In this document: piece after piece, positions 29,266-39,583 of the stretch
Position numbering within the stretch: the stretch's first letter is position 1
How the letters are laid out: the number at the start of each line of letters is the position of its first letter
Assembly (NCBI GenBank): GCA_018882785.1
Contig: VERI01000001.1
Coordinates: 124,001 to 188,000 of the forward strand
From: Burkholderiaceae bacterium
Lineage (GTDB): Bacteria > Pseudomonadota > Gammaproteobacteria > Burkholderiales > Burkholderiaceae_A
DNA length: 64,000 nucleotides
Direction of reading: 5' to 3'
The notes under the pieces: model-generated
What the model saw: the letters and a program-made list of their open reading frames with translations, nothing else
Databases searched by the model: none
What the model was told of the DNA's origin: nothing
Program-made: the position numbers and the translations under genes

Positions 29266-30423
29266 TCAGGCCGGTGTGATGCTGCCAAGAATACGTGGGC
29301 CAATTGCGCCCGTTACGCTCGGGATACTGGCAGCATGGCCACTGAGGGCCTGATGGGCGAGCCAGGCAAACGCAGCTGCTTCAATGGCCTGGGGAGGCCA
29401 GCCAAGCGCTTCAGTTGATTCCACCGGCACGGGATGGCCCGTTGATTTATTGATCGATTGCGCGAGACTGTGCAGCAGGGCAGCGTTGCGGGCACCCCCG
29501 CCGCAGATCAGAACGCGGTCGCATCGTGGCCGCCCCGACTTTTTCGCCTGTGATTCAAGTCGCCCAATCTCATTGGCAATGCTGCTGGCGGTCAGTGCGA
29601 GCAGCGTCGCCTGGACATCGGCCGGGCCAATCGCTTTAAAGGCGGACTGGCAGAGAAATGTCTCGATCCACGCCGAATTAAAGAGGTCGCGGCCGGTACT
29701 TTTTGGTGGCGCATAGGAGAAAAACGGATCGCCAAGCATGGCGGCGAGCAGTCCCTTATGCAGCTGCCCCGACGCGGCCCAGCTGCCCGCGTGATCGAAA
29801 TCGACACCAAGATGGCGCTGCACCCATCCATCCATCAAGATGTTCCCTGGCCCGGTATCGTATCCAAGCACGGGCGCGCCCAGCCATGTGATGTTGGCGA
29901 TGCCGCCGATATTCACGATGGCGCGTTGTTCGACTGGATCGGAAAAAATCGCCTGATGAAATGCGGGCACCAACGGCGCCCCCTGCCCACCTGCGGCAAT
30001 GTCTCGGCTGCGAAAGTCAGAGACCACGGTAATGCCGGTGGCCTCGGCGATACGCGCAGGTGCGTTGAGTTGAATCGTATAGCCAAGCCGCGGCTGATGC
30101 CGCAGGGTCTGGCCGTGCACGCCAAGGGCGGTCAGGTCACTGCTGCGAAGATTCAGCGATGCCAACGCCTCGAGCACCGTCCGACCGACTGCATCGGCAT
30201 AGCTATTGGCAATCAGGGCACTGCGATGAAGTTCATCGTCGCTGCGCTGCTGAAGCTCCATCAGCGTCTCGCGCAGTGCGGCGTCAATTGGCCGCGAGAA
30301 GAACCCGCGGAGGCTCAGCTCGGGCTGGATCTGCCCCAGAGTGACGGTCTCACCGATTTCCAGAATGGCGACATCAACGGCATCCATGCTGGTGCCGGTC
30401 ATTACGCCTGCGATGCGTTTCAT
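29266..30423 (-). CDS. anmK: Anhydro-N-acetylmuramic acid kinase
   Basis: GVMTGTSMDAVDVAI, SDFRSRDIAAGGQGAPLVPAFHQAIF, NIGGIANITWLG, DTGPGNILMD. Confidence 0.96.
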   Translation of the reverse strand: MKRIAGVMTGTSMDAVDVAILEIGETVTLGQIQPELSLRGFFSRPIDAALRETLMELQQRSDDELHRSALIANSYADAVGRTVLEALASLNLRSSDLTALGVHGQTLRHQPRLGYTIQLNAPARIAEATGITVVSDFRSRDIAAGGQGAPLVPAFHQAIFSDPVEQRAIVNIGGIANITWLGAPVLGYDTGPGNILMDGWVQRHLGVDFDHAGSWAASGQLHKGLLAAMLGDPFFSYAPPKSTGRDLFNSAWIETFLCQSAFKAIGPADVQATLLALTASSIANEIGRLESQAKKSGRPRCDRVLICGGGARNAALLHSLAQSINKSTGHPVPVESTEALGWPPQAIEAAAFAWLAHQALSGHAASIPSVTGAIGPRILGSITPA

Positions 30424-30426
30424 GGC

Positions 30427-31740
30427 CTATTGGGCCCGGGCAGTGTTGACGTTATCGAGCAGAGAGAGCCTGCCGCGCAGATCGGTCGCGGCCACTTCAA
30501 AACGCTTCAGCACATTGCCGGTGAGACTGGGCACCTGCGGGTTCTCGGCGATGATGCGGCTGGGATCGACATGCCGGCCGTTGACGCGAAACTCGTAGTG
30601 CAAATGCGGACCGGTAGCCCATCCGGTGGTGCCGACATAGCCGATGACTTCTCCCATGGCGACATTTTTTCCACGGGCGAGTTTGGGGGCGTAGTCGCTC
30701 AGGTGTGCGTAGAGGGTGGAGTAACGCTCGTTGTGCTTAATCTCTACCGTATTGCCGTAGCCGGTGCTCCATCCTTTGGAGACGACCACACCATCGGCGA
30801 CGGTTCGAACCGGTGTGCCATGTGGCGCGGCATAGTCGACGCCACGATGGGCCCGCGGATCACCAAATAAAGGATGCAGGCGATAGGTGGTGAATCCAGA
30901 CGACATTCGGGTGTATCTCAGAGGTTCTGCAAGAAACCCACGTTTGACGGACCTGCCTTGGGCGTCGTAGTAGTTTCCTTTGCCGGTGTCGGGGTTCTCG
31001 AAATACAGGGCCTCGAAGGTCTTTTGCCCGGCCTCAAACCGCACGGCGAGTAGCTTGTAGGCGCCGATATCACGCCCACCGACCAGCTGATTTTCGTAAA
31101 TCACCCGGACAATATCCCCGGCGCTTACCTGGCGCCGAAAGTCGATATCGGACTCAAAGAGCGTGACCACCTGTTCTGTGATCGGCTCGGGCACAGCGGC
31201 CTCGTCCATGGCACCGAAAAAGGACCGTCCGACCTGGACCGACCGATGTTCGATGCGCATCTCGGAGCCGAGCCGGGCGGACCGCGTTGTGAACTGCCCC
31301 TCGCCCGTGCGCTCAACGATCCAGGCATCGAGCTTATTGAGCAACTGAAGGCGCAGAAGCCGTCCCTCCAGGTCGGTCCGGACCAAGGCCGTCTGGCCGA
31401 CATTACCGCGAAGGACAGCCGCCGTCCGAACATCCTTTCTCAGATATTGACGCGCGTCTCGGTCATCCACGCCGAGCCGCTCCAGCAGGCTGTCGACAGA
31501 GTCATTCTTTCTGACCTCGTCTTCTCGGGTGAGCTCAAGCCCGTGGGCGGCGAGTGCCTTAATCTGCTGGTCAAGTGCTTCGGGACGCAGTTCGACGGCG
31601 ACCTGATGATTCAGCACCCGCGATTCAGCCTCTGAAATTCCTGACAAACCAAAGGCCGTAATGGCCGCCATGGCAATGCCAAAGATGGCCGGGCCAAGCG
31701 TCCACAGGCGTTCGGGGTGACGAAAGGGAATGCGGAGCAT
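30427..31740 (-). CDS. M23 family peptidoglycan DD-metallopeptidase
   Basis: SSGFTTYRLHPLFGDPRAHRGVDYAAPHGTPV, TGWATGPHLHYEFRVNGRHVDP; start placed at MLRIPFRHPERL. Confidence 0.92.
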   Translation of the reverse strand: MLRIPFRHPERLWTLGPAIFGIAMAAITAFGLSGISEAESRVLNHQVAVELRPEALDQQIKALAAHGLELTREDEVRKNDSVDSLLERLGVDDRDARQYLRKDVRTAAVLRGNVGQTALVRTDLEGRLLRLQLLNKLDAWIVERTGEGQFTTRSARLGSEMRIEHRSVQVGRSFFGAMDEAAVPEPITEQVVTLFESDIDFRRQVSAGDIVRVIYENQLVGGRDIGAYKLLAVRFEAGQKTFEALYFENPDTGKGNYYDAQGRSVKRGFLAEPLRYTRMSSGFTTYRLHPLFGDPRAHRGVDYAAPHGTPVRTVADGVVVSKGWSTGYGNTVEIKHNERYSTLYAHLSDYAPKLARGKNVAMGEVIGYVGTTGWATGPHLHYEFRVNGRHVDPSRIIAENPQVPSLTGNVLKRFEVAATDLRGRLSLLDNVNTARAQ

Positions 31741-31746
31741 AAGGGC

Positions 31747-31756
31747 TAAAATTCTA
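31747..31756. promoter_or_regulatory. Overlapping opposite -10-like elements (TAAAAT plus, TAGAAT minus) between the M23 peptidase gene and tyrS
   Basis: gggcTAAAATTCTAgcc: TAAAAT 31747-31752 on +, ATTCTA 31751-31756 reads TAGAAT on -. Confidence 0.5.
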
Positions 31757-31782
31757 GCCTTTTCCTCCTGGCGAGAACCCCT

Positions 31783-33045
31783 GTGAAATCCGCGATTCAT
31801 CCCTCTCCGACCAATGCGGCCGGAACAATGCCTGCGATGTCCCCGGGGGTTGCCCATGCCATGGAGACAGTGATGCGCGGCTGTGAGGAGCTGCTGGTGG
31901 CCAGCGAGTTTGCGGACAAACTTACGCGCAGCGAGCAGTCGGGCCGGCCGCTTCGGGTGAAGCTGGGGCTTGACCCGACCGCACCAGATCTACATCTCGG
32001 CCATACCGTTGTGCTCAATAAGCTACGACAGCTCCAGGATTTGGGCCACACCGTGATCTTTCTGATTGGCGACTTTACGGCGTTGATCGGCGATCCCACT
32101 GGCCGCAATGCCACTCGGCCGCCGTTGTCGCCCGAAGAGATTCGCGCCAACGCGGAAACCTATTTCAATCAGGCATCGATGGTGCTGGATGCCGATAAGA
32201 CCGAGATTCGATACAACTCTGAGTGGAACGATGCCCTCGGCGCCCGCGGCATGATTACCCTGGCGGCCCGCTACACAGTCGCGCGAATGCTTGAGCGGGA
32301 TGACTTCACCAAACGATATAAAAGCGGCACCCCGATATCAGTCCATGAGTTTCTCTATCCGCTCGTTCAGGGGTACGACTCGGTTGCGCTAAAAGCCGAC
32401 CTCGAGCTGGGGGGGACCGATCAGAAATTCAATCTCCTGGTGGGCCGGGAGCTGCAACGTGAAGAGGGCCAGGAGCCCCAATGCATTCTGACCATGCCGC
32501 TTCTTGTTGGGCTTGATGGCGTCGAGAAGATGAGCAAAAGCAAAGGTAACTATGTTGGTATTTTGGAAAAACCTTCAGACATCTTTGGCAAATTGATGTC
32601 TATTTCAGACGAGCTGATGTGGCGCTACCTGGAGCTGCTGTCGTTTCGCTCCCTGTCGGCGATCGCTGCGTTGAAGTCTGAAGTGGCGGGCGGTCGAAAT
32701 CCGCGCGATGTCAAAGTCGATCTCGCCTTAGAGATCGTAGAGCGGTTTCATAGCCGGACGGCAGCCCTCGGGGCACTGGAGGATTTCGAAGCTCGATTCA
32801 AACAGGGCGCGATCCCGGATGACATATCTGAGGTCGCCTTGGGAGGTGCGCCGTTGGGGATCGTCTCGGCGCTGAAGCAGTCGGGCCTGGCGCCGTCGTC
32901 CGCCGAGGCCATTCGGAATATTGAGCAGGGCGGCGTTCGCATCGATGGTGAGAAAGTCGTCGACCGCCAGCTTCAGCTCAATGCGGGCACTTATGTCCTG
33001 CAGATCGGCAAACGAAAATTCGCACGGGTCTGCATCTCAGCATGA
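31783..33045 (+). CDS. tyrS: Tyrosyl-tRNA synthetase
   Basis: [33 protein letters not shown]-terminal S4 domain; real start may be an ATG up to about 80 nt downstream. Confidence 0.95.
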   Translation: MKSAIHPSPTNAAGTMPAMSPGVAHAMETVMRGCEELLVASEFADKLTRSEQSGRPLRVKLGLDPTAPDLHLGHTVVLNKLRQLQDLGHTVIFLIGDFTALIGDPTGRNATRPPLSPEEIRANAETYFNQASMVLDADKTEIRYNSEWNDALGARGMITLAARYTVARMLERDDFTKRYKSGTPISVHEFLYPLVQGYDSVALKADLELGGTDQKFNLLVGRELQREEGQEPQCILTMPLLVGLDGVEKMSKSKGNYVGILEKPSDIFGKLMSISDELMWRYLELLSFRSLSAIAALKSEVAGGRNPRDVKVDLALEIVERFHSRTAALGALEDFEARFKQGAIPDDISEVALGGAPLGIVSALKQSGLAPSSAEAIRNIEQGGVRIDGEKVVDRQLQLNAGTYVLQIGKRKFARVCISA

Positions 33046-34061
33046 GTCCGTTCATGTCAGGCCGTATGGATCGTCCGGTGTTCATCGCCGGTCTGATTGC
33101 CATTGTGGCGGTGTACTTTTTAATTCTTGTCGGGGGTACGGTGCGTGCGACCGGCGCCGGTATGGGCTGCCCGGACTGGCCGCTTTGCTTTGGCCAGTTG
33201 ATTCCGCCAACAGATGAGCAGCAACTGCCGCCGAATTGGCGCGAGATCTACGCTGACCGCGGCTACGATAAAGCACCTTTTGATCCGGTGAAGACCTGGA
33301 TCGAATACGTCAACCGGCTTGTGGGTGTGACCATCGGATTTCTGATTATTGGTTTTGTTGCCGTCAGCGCCCGATATCGTCGAGTGGATCCGCCAGTATT
33401 CTGGGTGGCGATTCTTGCCCTGGTATCGGTTGCGTTGAATGGCTGGCTAGGCTCGAAGGTGGTCGCCACAAATCTTAAGCCGGTGGTGATCTCATTGCAT
33501 ATGGCGGGCGCCTTTGCAGTGCAGATGGCGTTGATCTATGCGACAACGCGGGCGGCGCGGGACCGGCTGTCGATGCAGCTGGTGCGGGCCTCTGGCGTGG
33601 GGCTTCCCAGCTGGTTTCGTCCTCTGATTCTGATGACCCTGGCCGCACTGGTGATCCAGATTGTGCTGGGCCTGCAGATTCGTGAAAGCGTAGACCTCAT
33701 TAGCAGGAGCGCCACCGAGCTTGAGCGCAATCAGTGGATCGAACGGGTGCCTCAGATTTTCTACGTTCACCGCTCCTTTTCCTGGGTGATTCTGCTGCTT
33801 GCGGGCCTGCTGACCGTGCGGGTGTTGCGATCACCGCTTCGCCCAACGGTGGTCGGACGCGCCTCCATCGGACTCGTCGCCCTTGTGGTCTTTGAGATGT
33901 TGCTTGGCGGCGCTTTAAATCACCTTGGCTTTCCAGCGGTTGCCCAGCCGGTTCATCTTTTGACTGCCCACCTGATCTACGGTGTGCTCTGGTTTCAGTG
34001 GTGTCTGCTGTCGGTAAATTCTCAACCATCTTCTCAATTGAATAGGAAAGCTTATGTTTGA
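33042..34061 (+). CDS. ctaA: Heme A synthase (COX15/CtaA family)
   Basis: [60 protein letters not shown]; multi-TM; ATGA overlap with tyrS. Confidence 0.9.
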   Translation: MSPFMSGRMDRPVFIAGLIAIVAVYFLILVGGTVRATGAGMGCPDWPLCFGQLIPPTDEQQLPPNWREIYADRGYDKAPFDPVKTWIEYVNRLVGVTIGFLIIGFVAVSARYRRVDPPVFWVAILALVSVALNGWLGSKVVATNLKPVVISLHMAGAFAVQMALIYATTRAARDRLSMQLVRASGVGLPSWFRPLILMTLAALVIQIVLGLQIRESVDLISRSATELERNQWIERVPQIFYVHRSFSWVILLLAGLLTVRVLRSPLRPTVVGRASIGLVALVVFEMLLGGALNHLGFPAVAQPVHLLTAHLIYGVLWFQWCLLSVNSQPSSQLNRKAYV

Positions 34062-35298
34062 TCGCGCACTCCCGCTTGCCCAACATGATCCTGAGGTTGC
34101 TGCTGCGGTAGCGGCGGAGAACAAGCGTCAAGAGGATCATATTGAACTGATTGCATCCGAGAACTATGCAAGCCCTGCGGTGATGGCCGCCCAGGGCTCG
34201 CAGCTCACGAATAAATACGCCGAGGGCTATCCCGGAAAACGTTATTACGGCGGCTGCGAGCATGTGGATGTTGTCGAACAGCTGGCCATTGATCGCCTGA
34301 AGAAAATCTATGGCGCTGAAGCTGCGAACGTTCAGCCGCACTCTGGCGCACAGGCCAACCAGGCGGTGTTCTTTGCATTTCTGAAGCCGGGCGACACCAT
34401 CATGGGACTCTCGTTGGCCGAGGGTGGCCACCTGACGCATGGCATGCCATTGAATATGTCGGGCAAGTGGTTCAACGTCGTTCCCTATGGCCTAAACGCG
34501 AAAGAGGAAATTGATTACGACCAGATGGAGTCGCTTGCGCGCACCCATCGTCCCCGCCTGCTGATCGCGGGTGCATCGGCCTATGCGCTGAAGACGGACT
34601 GGGCCCGGTTTGGGCGGGTAGCCAAAGAAATCGGCGCCATCTTTATGGTCGACATGGCCCATTACTCGGGATTGATTGCGGGCGGGGTCTATCCCAACCC
34701 GGTGCCGCATGCAGATGTCGTGACCTCCACAACGCATAAGAGCCTGCGTGGCCCACGTGGTGGCATCATCCTGATGAAAGCCGAACACGAAAAGGCCATT
34801 AATAGTGCTGTCTTTCCGGGGCTGCAGGGTGGCCCGTTAATGCATGTGATCGCGGCCAAGGCGGTGGCCTTTGGTGAGGCGCTCAAGCCCGAGTTCAAGG
34901 CCTACTCGCAGCAGATTATCGATAACGCCCAGGCGCTCGCCCAGGCCCTGGTCGCCCGCGGACTGCGCATTGTCTCGGGCCGTACGGAGAGCCACGTCAT
35001 GCTGGTGGATCTGCGCGCCAAGCGCATTACCGGAAAGGCCGCCGAGGCTGCGCTGGGCGCCGCCCACATCACGGTGAATAAGAATGCGATCCCGAATGAC
35101 CCCGAGAAACCAATGGTGACCAGTGGGATCCGGCTTGGCACGCCGGCGTGCACGACGCGTGGGTTCGGCGTCGAGGAGATGCGTCTGGTGGGCGGCCTGA
35201 TTGCCGATGTCCTCGAGGCCCCTGAAGATGCCGCGATCATCGGCCGAGTCAGGTCGCAGGTGGAGGCGCTGACGGCACGGTTTCCCGTGTATCGGTAG
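34054..35298 (+). CDS. glyA: Serine hydroxymethyltransferase
   Basis: [59 protein letters not shown]. Confidence 0.98.
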   Translation: MFDRALPLAQHDPEVAAAVAAENKRQEDHIELIASENYASPAVMAAQGSQLTNKYAEGYPGKRYYGGCEHVDVVEQLAIDRLKKIYGAEAANVQPHSGAQANQAVFFAFLKPGDTIMGLSLAEGGHLTHGMPLNMSGKWFNVVPYGLNAKEEIDYDQMESLARTHRPRLLIAGASAYALKTDWARFGRVAKEIGAIFMVDMAHYSGLIAGGVYPNPVPHADVVTSTTHKSLRGPRGGIILMKAEHEKAINSAVFPGLQGGPLMHVIAAKAVAFGEALKPEFKAYSQQIIDNAQALAQALVARGLRIVSGRTESHVMLVDLRAKRITGKAAEAALGAAHITVNKNAIPNDPEKPMVTSGIRLGTPACTTRGFGVEEMRLVGGLIADVLEAPEDAAIIGRVRSQVEALTARFPVYR

Positions 35299-35315
35299 AC
35301 AGGAATCACAGCATC

Positions 35316-35801
35316 ATGCGCTGCCCTGCCTGCGCATCGGAGGACACCCAGGTTACCGAGACCCGGGTGTCCGAAGACGGTGTGGAGATTCGACGCCGTC
35401 GACGCTGTCTGGCCTGTGGCCGCAGATTCAAAACGGTTGAGCGTATCGAGCTATCGCTGCCGACGGTCGTAAAAAAGAATGGCGCGCGGCTTGAGTTTGA
35501 TGAGAAAAAATTGCGTGCGAGTTTTGCATTGGCGCTTCGCAAACGTCCGGTCTCAGCAGAAATTCTGGATGCTGCTGTTCGTCGAGTCGAGGAGCAGTTG
35601 GCCGCCAGCGGGGAGCGCGAGGTGGCATCCCAGCGTATCGGAGAGCTCGTGATGGCAGAACTCAAGAAACTCGATAAAGTGGCCTATGTCCGATTTGCTT
35701 CGGTCTATCGAAGTTTTCAGGATGTCGCCGAGTTTCAGGAGCTTGTTGCTGAGGTCAGTACCCGCGGCACATCTAAACGCGTGAACAAGAAAAAGAAATA
35801 A
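35316..35801 (+). CDS. nrdR: Transcriptional repressor NrdR
   Basis: [43 protein letters not shown] zinc ribbon plus ATP-cone. Confidence 0.97.
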   Translation: MRCPACASEDTQVTETRVSEDGVEIRRRRRCLACGRRFKTVERIELSLPTVVKKNGARLEFDEKKLRASFALALRKRPVSAEILDAAVRRVEEQLAASGEREVASQRIGELVMAELKKLDKVAYVRFASVYRSFQDVAEFQELVAEVSTRGTSKRVNKKKK

Positions 35802-36923
35802 ATGTATACACCGCAGGATGAAGCCTTCATGCGTCAGGCGCTGGAACTTGCCGCCCTGGGTATGAACACCACGACACCCAATCCTCGGGTGGGCTGTGTC
35901 CTCGTGAAGGCCGCCGATGTGGTGGGCACTGGATGGCATCAGCGGGCGGGCGAACCGCATGCCGAGGTCTTGGCGATTGCCCAGGCGGGAACACATCGGG
36001 CGGCAGGGTCTACCGCCTACATCACGCTGGAGCCCTGCAGTCATTTTGGCCGCACGCCACCCTGTGCTGAGGCCTTGCGTGCTGCAGGCGTCGAGCGGGT
36101 CATCGTGGCCATGCAGGATCCAAACCCCCGGGTGTCGGGCCGTGGATTGCAGGCCCTTCGCGATGCGGGGATCGATGTGCGCTGCGGATTACTGGCCGAG
36201 GAGGCTGCCGATCTCAACCCTGGATTTATCAAGCGCATGAGTGCCGGTCTGCCGTGGGTCCGGGCCAAGACCGCGATGTCATTAGATGGCCGCACGGCGC
36301 TTGCCGATGGCACAAGCCAGTGGATCACCGATTTGCCTGCACGGGAAGACGGCCACGCCTGGCGAGCGCGGGCCTGCGCGATTCTCACCGGCATTGGCAC
36401 GGTGAGAAAAGATGATCCTGAGATGAATGTCCGTGCGGTGTCAACATCTCGGCAGCCCCTGCGCGTGATAGTCGACACACGTTTTGAAATTGATCCTGAG
36501 GCCCGCATTCTGTCTGGTGGTGGCGCTCTGATCGGGGTCTGTATTGATCTCGATCTTCCGGTCTATCGTGACAAGCGAGAGATGCTTCAGGACCGTGGCG
36601 TGGAGGTCATTCGCCTTCCGGCAGAGGCACCGGGTGCAAAGTTGGATCTGACTGCATTGATACAGGAGCTTGCCCGTCGAGAGTGCAACGAGATTCATGT
36701 GGAGGGGGGTGCCCAGCTGACGGGTGCGATGATGCGTCTTCAGTTGATTGATGAGTGGCTGATGTATGTGGCACCGCTGTTTATGGGTGATGGACTTCCG
36801 GTGGCGGCAGGCATCGGCCCATGGGCCAATCTGGATGAGCCCCCACGCTGGCGGTGGAAAGAGCGCACGTCGATCGGAGAGGCGCTTCGCCTTCGCCTGG
36901 TGAAAACGGCACCTCAGGACTAG
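35802..36923 (+). CDS. ribD: Bifunctional riboflavin biosynthesis deaminase/reductase RibD
   Basis: MRQALELAALGMNTTTPNPRVGCVLVK, GEPHAEVLAI, LEPCSHFGRTPPCAEAL. Confidence 0.97.
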   Translation: MYTPQDEAFMRQALELAALGMNTTTPNPRVGCVLVKAADVVGTGWHQRAGEPHAEVLAIAQAGTHRAAGSTAYITLEPCSHFGRTPPCAEALRAAGVERVIVAMQDPNPRVSGRGLQALRDAGIDVRCGLLAEEAADLNPGFIKRMSAGLPWVRAKTAMSLDGRTALADGTSQWITDLPAREDGHAWRARACAILTGIGTVRKDDPEMNVRAVSTSRQPLRVIVDTRFEIDPEARILSGGGALIGVCIDLDLPVYRDKREMLQDRGVEVIRLPAEAPGAKLDLTALIQELARRECNEIHVEGGAQLTGAMMRLQLIDEWLMYVAPLFMGDGLPVAAGIGPWANLDEPPRWRWKERTSIGEALRLRLVKTAPQD

Positions 36924-36932
36924 ACTGCAGCC

Positions 36933-37565
36933 ATGTTTACTGGAATTGTTCAGGCCATTGGTGAAATTACCGCGGTCGTTCCCGCACAGGTGGCCTGGGG
37001 TGGTGATGGAATCGGCCTTCGGATTACCGTCTCGTGTGGGCAGCTCGATGTCAGCGATGTGCGCATCGGTGATTCGATCGCGATCAACGGCGCCTGCATG
37101 ACCGTTGTTCACATGAGTGGAGACAGTTTTCAGGCCGATGTCTCGCGTGAGAGCCTGAATCGAACCGCAGGCTTGGATCATCCGGGCCCAGTTAATTTGG
37201 AAAAAGCGATGCGGGCCAGTGATCGTCTTGGCGGGCACTGGGTTAGTGGCCATGTGGATGGCACCGGCCGGGTGCGTGCAGTGACCCCGCAGGGAGAGTC
37301 ACACACGCTGGTGGTGACCCTGCCGACATCCATGGCTGCCTATGTCAGCGAAAAGGGATCGATTGCATGTGATGGTGTCAGCCTCACGGTAAACCGGGTG
37401 CTGGACCATTCCGATGGCTGCGATGTCAGCATCAATCTGATTCCGCATACCTGGCAGGCGACCGTGCTCCATCTGCGTCGGCCAGGAGATGCAGTCAATA
37501 TAGAGGTCGATCAGCTTGCCAAGCAGGTCGAGCGTATCCTTGCCCGAATTCATCAGACCCCATAG
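36933..37565 (+). CDS. ribE: Riboflavin synthase alpha subunit
   Basis: MFTGIVQAIGEI, DSIAINGACMTVV, SDRLGGHWVSGHVDGTG, duplicated lumazine-binding folds. Confidence 0.97.
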   Translation: MFTGIVQAIGEITAVVPAQVAWGGDGIGLRITVSCGQLDVSDVRIGDSIAINGACMTVVHMSGDSFQADVSRESLNRTAGLDHPGPVNLEKAMRASDRLGGHWVSGHVDGTGRVRAVTPQGESHTLVVTLPTSMAAYVSEKGSIACDGVSLTVNRVLDHSDGCDVSINLIPHTWQATVLHLRRPGDAVNIEVDQLAKQVERILARIHQTP

Positions 37566-37568
37566 GAC

Positions 37569-38684
37569 ATGCCAAACTATTCTCTTGCAGACGCTGCCGA
37601 ATTGATTGCTGAGGTCCGGGCGGGCCGAATGGTGATCCTTGTCGATGATGAGGATCGCGAAAATGAAGGTGATCTGGTGATGGCTGCATCTTGCGTATCG
37701 CCCGATGCCATTAACTTTATGGCCAAGCATGGCCGTGGATTAATCTGCCTCACGCTCACTGAGGAACGCTGCCGGCAGTTGAATCTGCCGCTCATGGTCA
37801 GCGACAACCGTTCGTCGCATGGCACGGCGTTTACGGTGTCGATTGAAGCCGCCCACGGTGTGACTACAGGGATCAGCGCCGCGGATCGCGCGACCACTGT
37901 TGCGGCAGCAGTGGCGTCCGCTGCACGTCCGGAAGACCTTGTCCAGCCGGGGCATATCTTTCCGCTCATGGCCCAGTCGGGTGGTGTGCTGGCGCGGGCG
38001 GGACATACCGAGGCCGGCTGCGATCTCGCTGCGCTGGCGGGCCTTGAGCCTGCGGCGGTGATCTGTGAGATTCTCAAAGATGATGGCGAGATGGCCCGGC
38101 TTCCTGATCTAGTGGAATTCGCGCGGACGCATGGATTAAAAATTGGCACCATTGCCGATCTGATTAAGTATCGAAGTGCCCATGAGAGCCTTGTGATGCG
38201 GCTCTCTGAACGCGAAATACAGACTGCGCAGGGCCCTTTTCGGCTGGTGACGTATCGTGATCGTGCGGCCCGCCAGCCCCATCTGGCCCTTGTGTGGGGA
38301 TCGCCCCGGGCGGATCAAGAGTGCCTGGTCCGGGTGCATGAGCCTTTCACGGTCATTGATGCGCTCGAGACAGGCCGTACGTCACATAGCTGGAGCCTGC
38401 CGCAGGCCCTGCAGGAGGTCCGACGCCACGGCGTTGGCGTGGTCGTGCTGTTGAACTGCGCACCGTCGGCAGATACCTTGCTTGAAAAGACAATGGCCAT
38501 CGCATCGACGGTGTCACAACCAGGGGCCAGTGTTCAGCTGCGCAACTATGGGCTTGGGGCCGCGATTCTTCGAGATCTTGGTGTGGGAAAAATGCGTGTC
38601 TTGTCCCAGCCGAAAAAAATGCCCAGCATGATGGGGTTTGGTTTAGAAGTGACCGGATATCTTGGCGGAGAGGCCCATGAATGA
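37569..38684 (+). CDS. ribB: 3,4-dihydroxy-2-butanone 4-phosphate synthase with degenerate GTP cyclohydrolase II-like C-terminus
   Basis: [54 protein letters not shown]-terminal RibA-like part lacks the zinc-cysteine motif. Confidence 0.94.
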   Translation: MPNYSLADAAELIAEVRAGRMVILVDDEDRENEGDLVMAASCVSPDAINFMAKHGRGLICLTLTEERCRQLNLPLMVSDNRSSHGTAFTVSIEAAHGVTTGISAADRATTVAAAVASAARPEDLVQPGHIFPLMAQSGGVLARAGHTEAGCDLAALAGLEPAAVICEILKDDGEMARLPDLVEFARTHGLKIGTIADLIKYRSAHESLVMRLSEREIQTAQGPFRLVTYRDRAARQPHLALVWGSPRADQECLVRVHEPFTVIDALETGRTSHSWSLPQALQEVRRHGVGVVVLLNCAPSADTLLEKTMAIASTVSQPGASVQLRNYGLGAAILRDLGVGKMRVLSQPKKMPSMMGFGLEVTGYLGGEAHE

Positions 38685-39153
38685 ACTGAAGATCGACCTG
38701 GAGGGCGAGGGCCTGCGGATTGCAATCGTGCAGGCACGATTTAATGCGTCCGTGGGCAGCGCGATGCGCGAGGCCTGTGTACAAGAGTTGTTGCGTCTCG
38801 GGGTAGATCAAAATGACATTCTGATCACCACGGTACCGGGCGCGCTCGAGGTGCCGCTGACCTTGTCTCAGCTCGCAGAGACAGGCCGCTTCGATGCCCT
38901 CATCGCGCTTGGCGCTGTGATTCGTGGGGAGACCTACCATTTTGAATTGGTCTCCAACGAGTCTGCTGCCGGCATCTCGCGCGTGGCGCTCGAGTTCCAT
39001 ATTCCAATTGCCAACGGCATTCTGACGACCGAGAACGAGGCGCAGGCGGCCGTGCGTGCGCCGATCAAAGGCAGTGACTGTGCGCAGGTGGCAGTCGAGA
39101 TGGCGAATTTATTATTTGCGATTGATGATCAACTGAGTGGCGATGACGAATAG
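38677..39153 (+). CDS. ribH: 6,7-dimethyl-8-ribityllumazine synthase
   Basis: [49 protein letters not shown]. Confidence 0.97.
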   Translation: MNELKIDLEGEGLRIAIVQARFNASVGSAMREACVQELLRLGVDQNDILITTVPGALEVPLTLSQLAETGRFDALIALGAVIRGETYHFELVSNESAAGISRVALEFHIPIANGILTTENEAQAAVRAPIKGSDCAQVAVEMANLLFAIDDQLSGDDE

Positions 39154-39583
39154 CCGGCCGGATCCGACCTCTCGGGGTGCCCGGCGTGCATCCCGAAGCC
39201 TGACGGTCCAGGGCCTGTATCAATGGCTGGTCAGTGGCGAGGACGCCGGGGCAATCGATGCGTTTTTGCGGGAACAGCAGGCCTATGATCGATGCGATCA
39301 GGACTATTTTGATCGGCTGTTGCATGGCGCGATTCGTGAGAGTGCTTCGCTGAGAGGCCAGTTCTCTGCCCAGTGTGATCGGCCGATTGGCGAGCTATCT
39401 CCGGTTGAGCATGCGATCTTGCTGCTGGCAACTTATGAACTTTTGCACATGCCTGAGGTGCCGTATCGCGTCATCATCAACGAGGCCATTGAACTTGGAA
39501 AATCCTTTGGCGGAACTGATGGGCACAAATACATCAATGGGGTGCTCGATAAGCTAGCGGCCCAACTTCGTCCCCATGGCTAG
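39143..39583 (+). CDS. nusB: Transcription antitermination factor NusB
   Basis: [67 protein letters not shown]. Confidence 0.97.
   Translation: MTNSRPDPTSRGARRASRSLTVQGLYQWLVSGEDAGAIDAFLREQQAYDRCDQDYFDRLLHGAIRESASLRGQFSAQCDRPIGELSPVEHAILLLATYELLHMPEVPYRVIINEAIELGKSFGGTDGHKYINGVLDKLAAQLRPHG

Noticed and set aside
29253-29272. GGCCTG-N8-CAGGCC inverted repeat between convergent glcF and anmK, considered as a terminator
   Set aside because: Six-bp stem with no U-tract and overlapping the anmK stop; could be chance.
29758-30870. 370-aa ORF on + strand antisense to anmK and the M23 peptidase gene
   Set aside because: Mirror of two well-supported genes; composition (His/Gln/Gly/Arg-rich, no motif) is typical of antisense frames in GC-rich DNA.
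36441-37253. 270-aa ORF on - strand antisense to ribD/ribE
   Set aside because: Spans two conserved genes on the other strand; no motif or start-site support.
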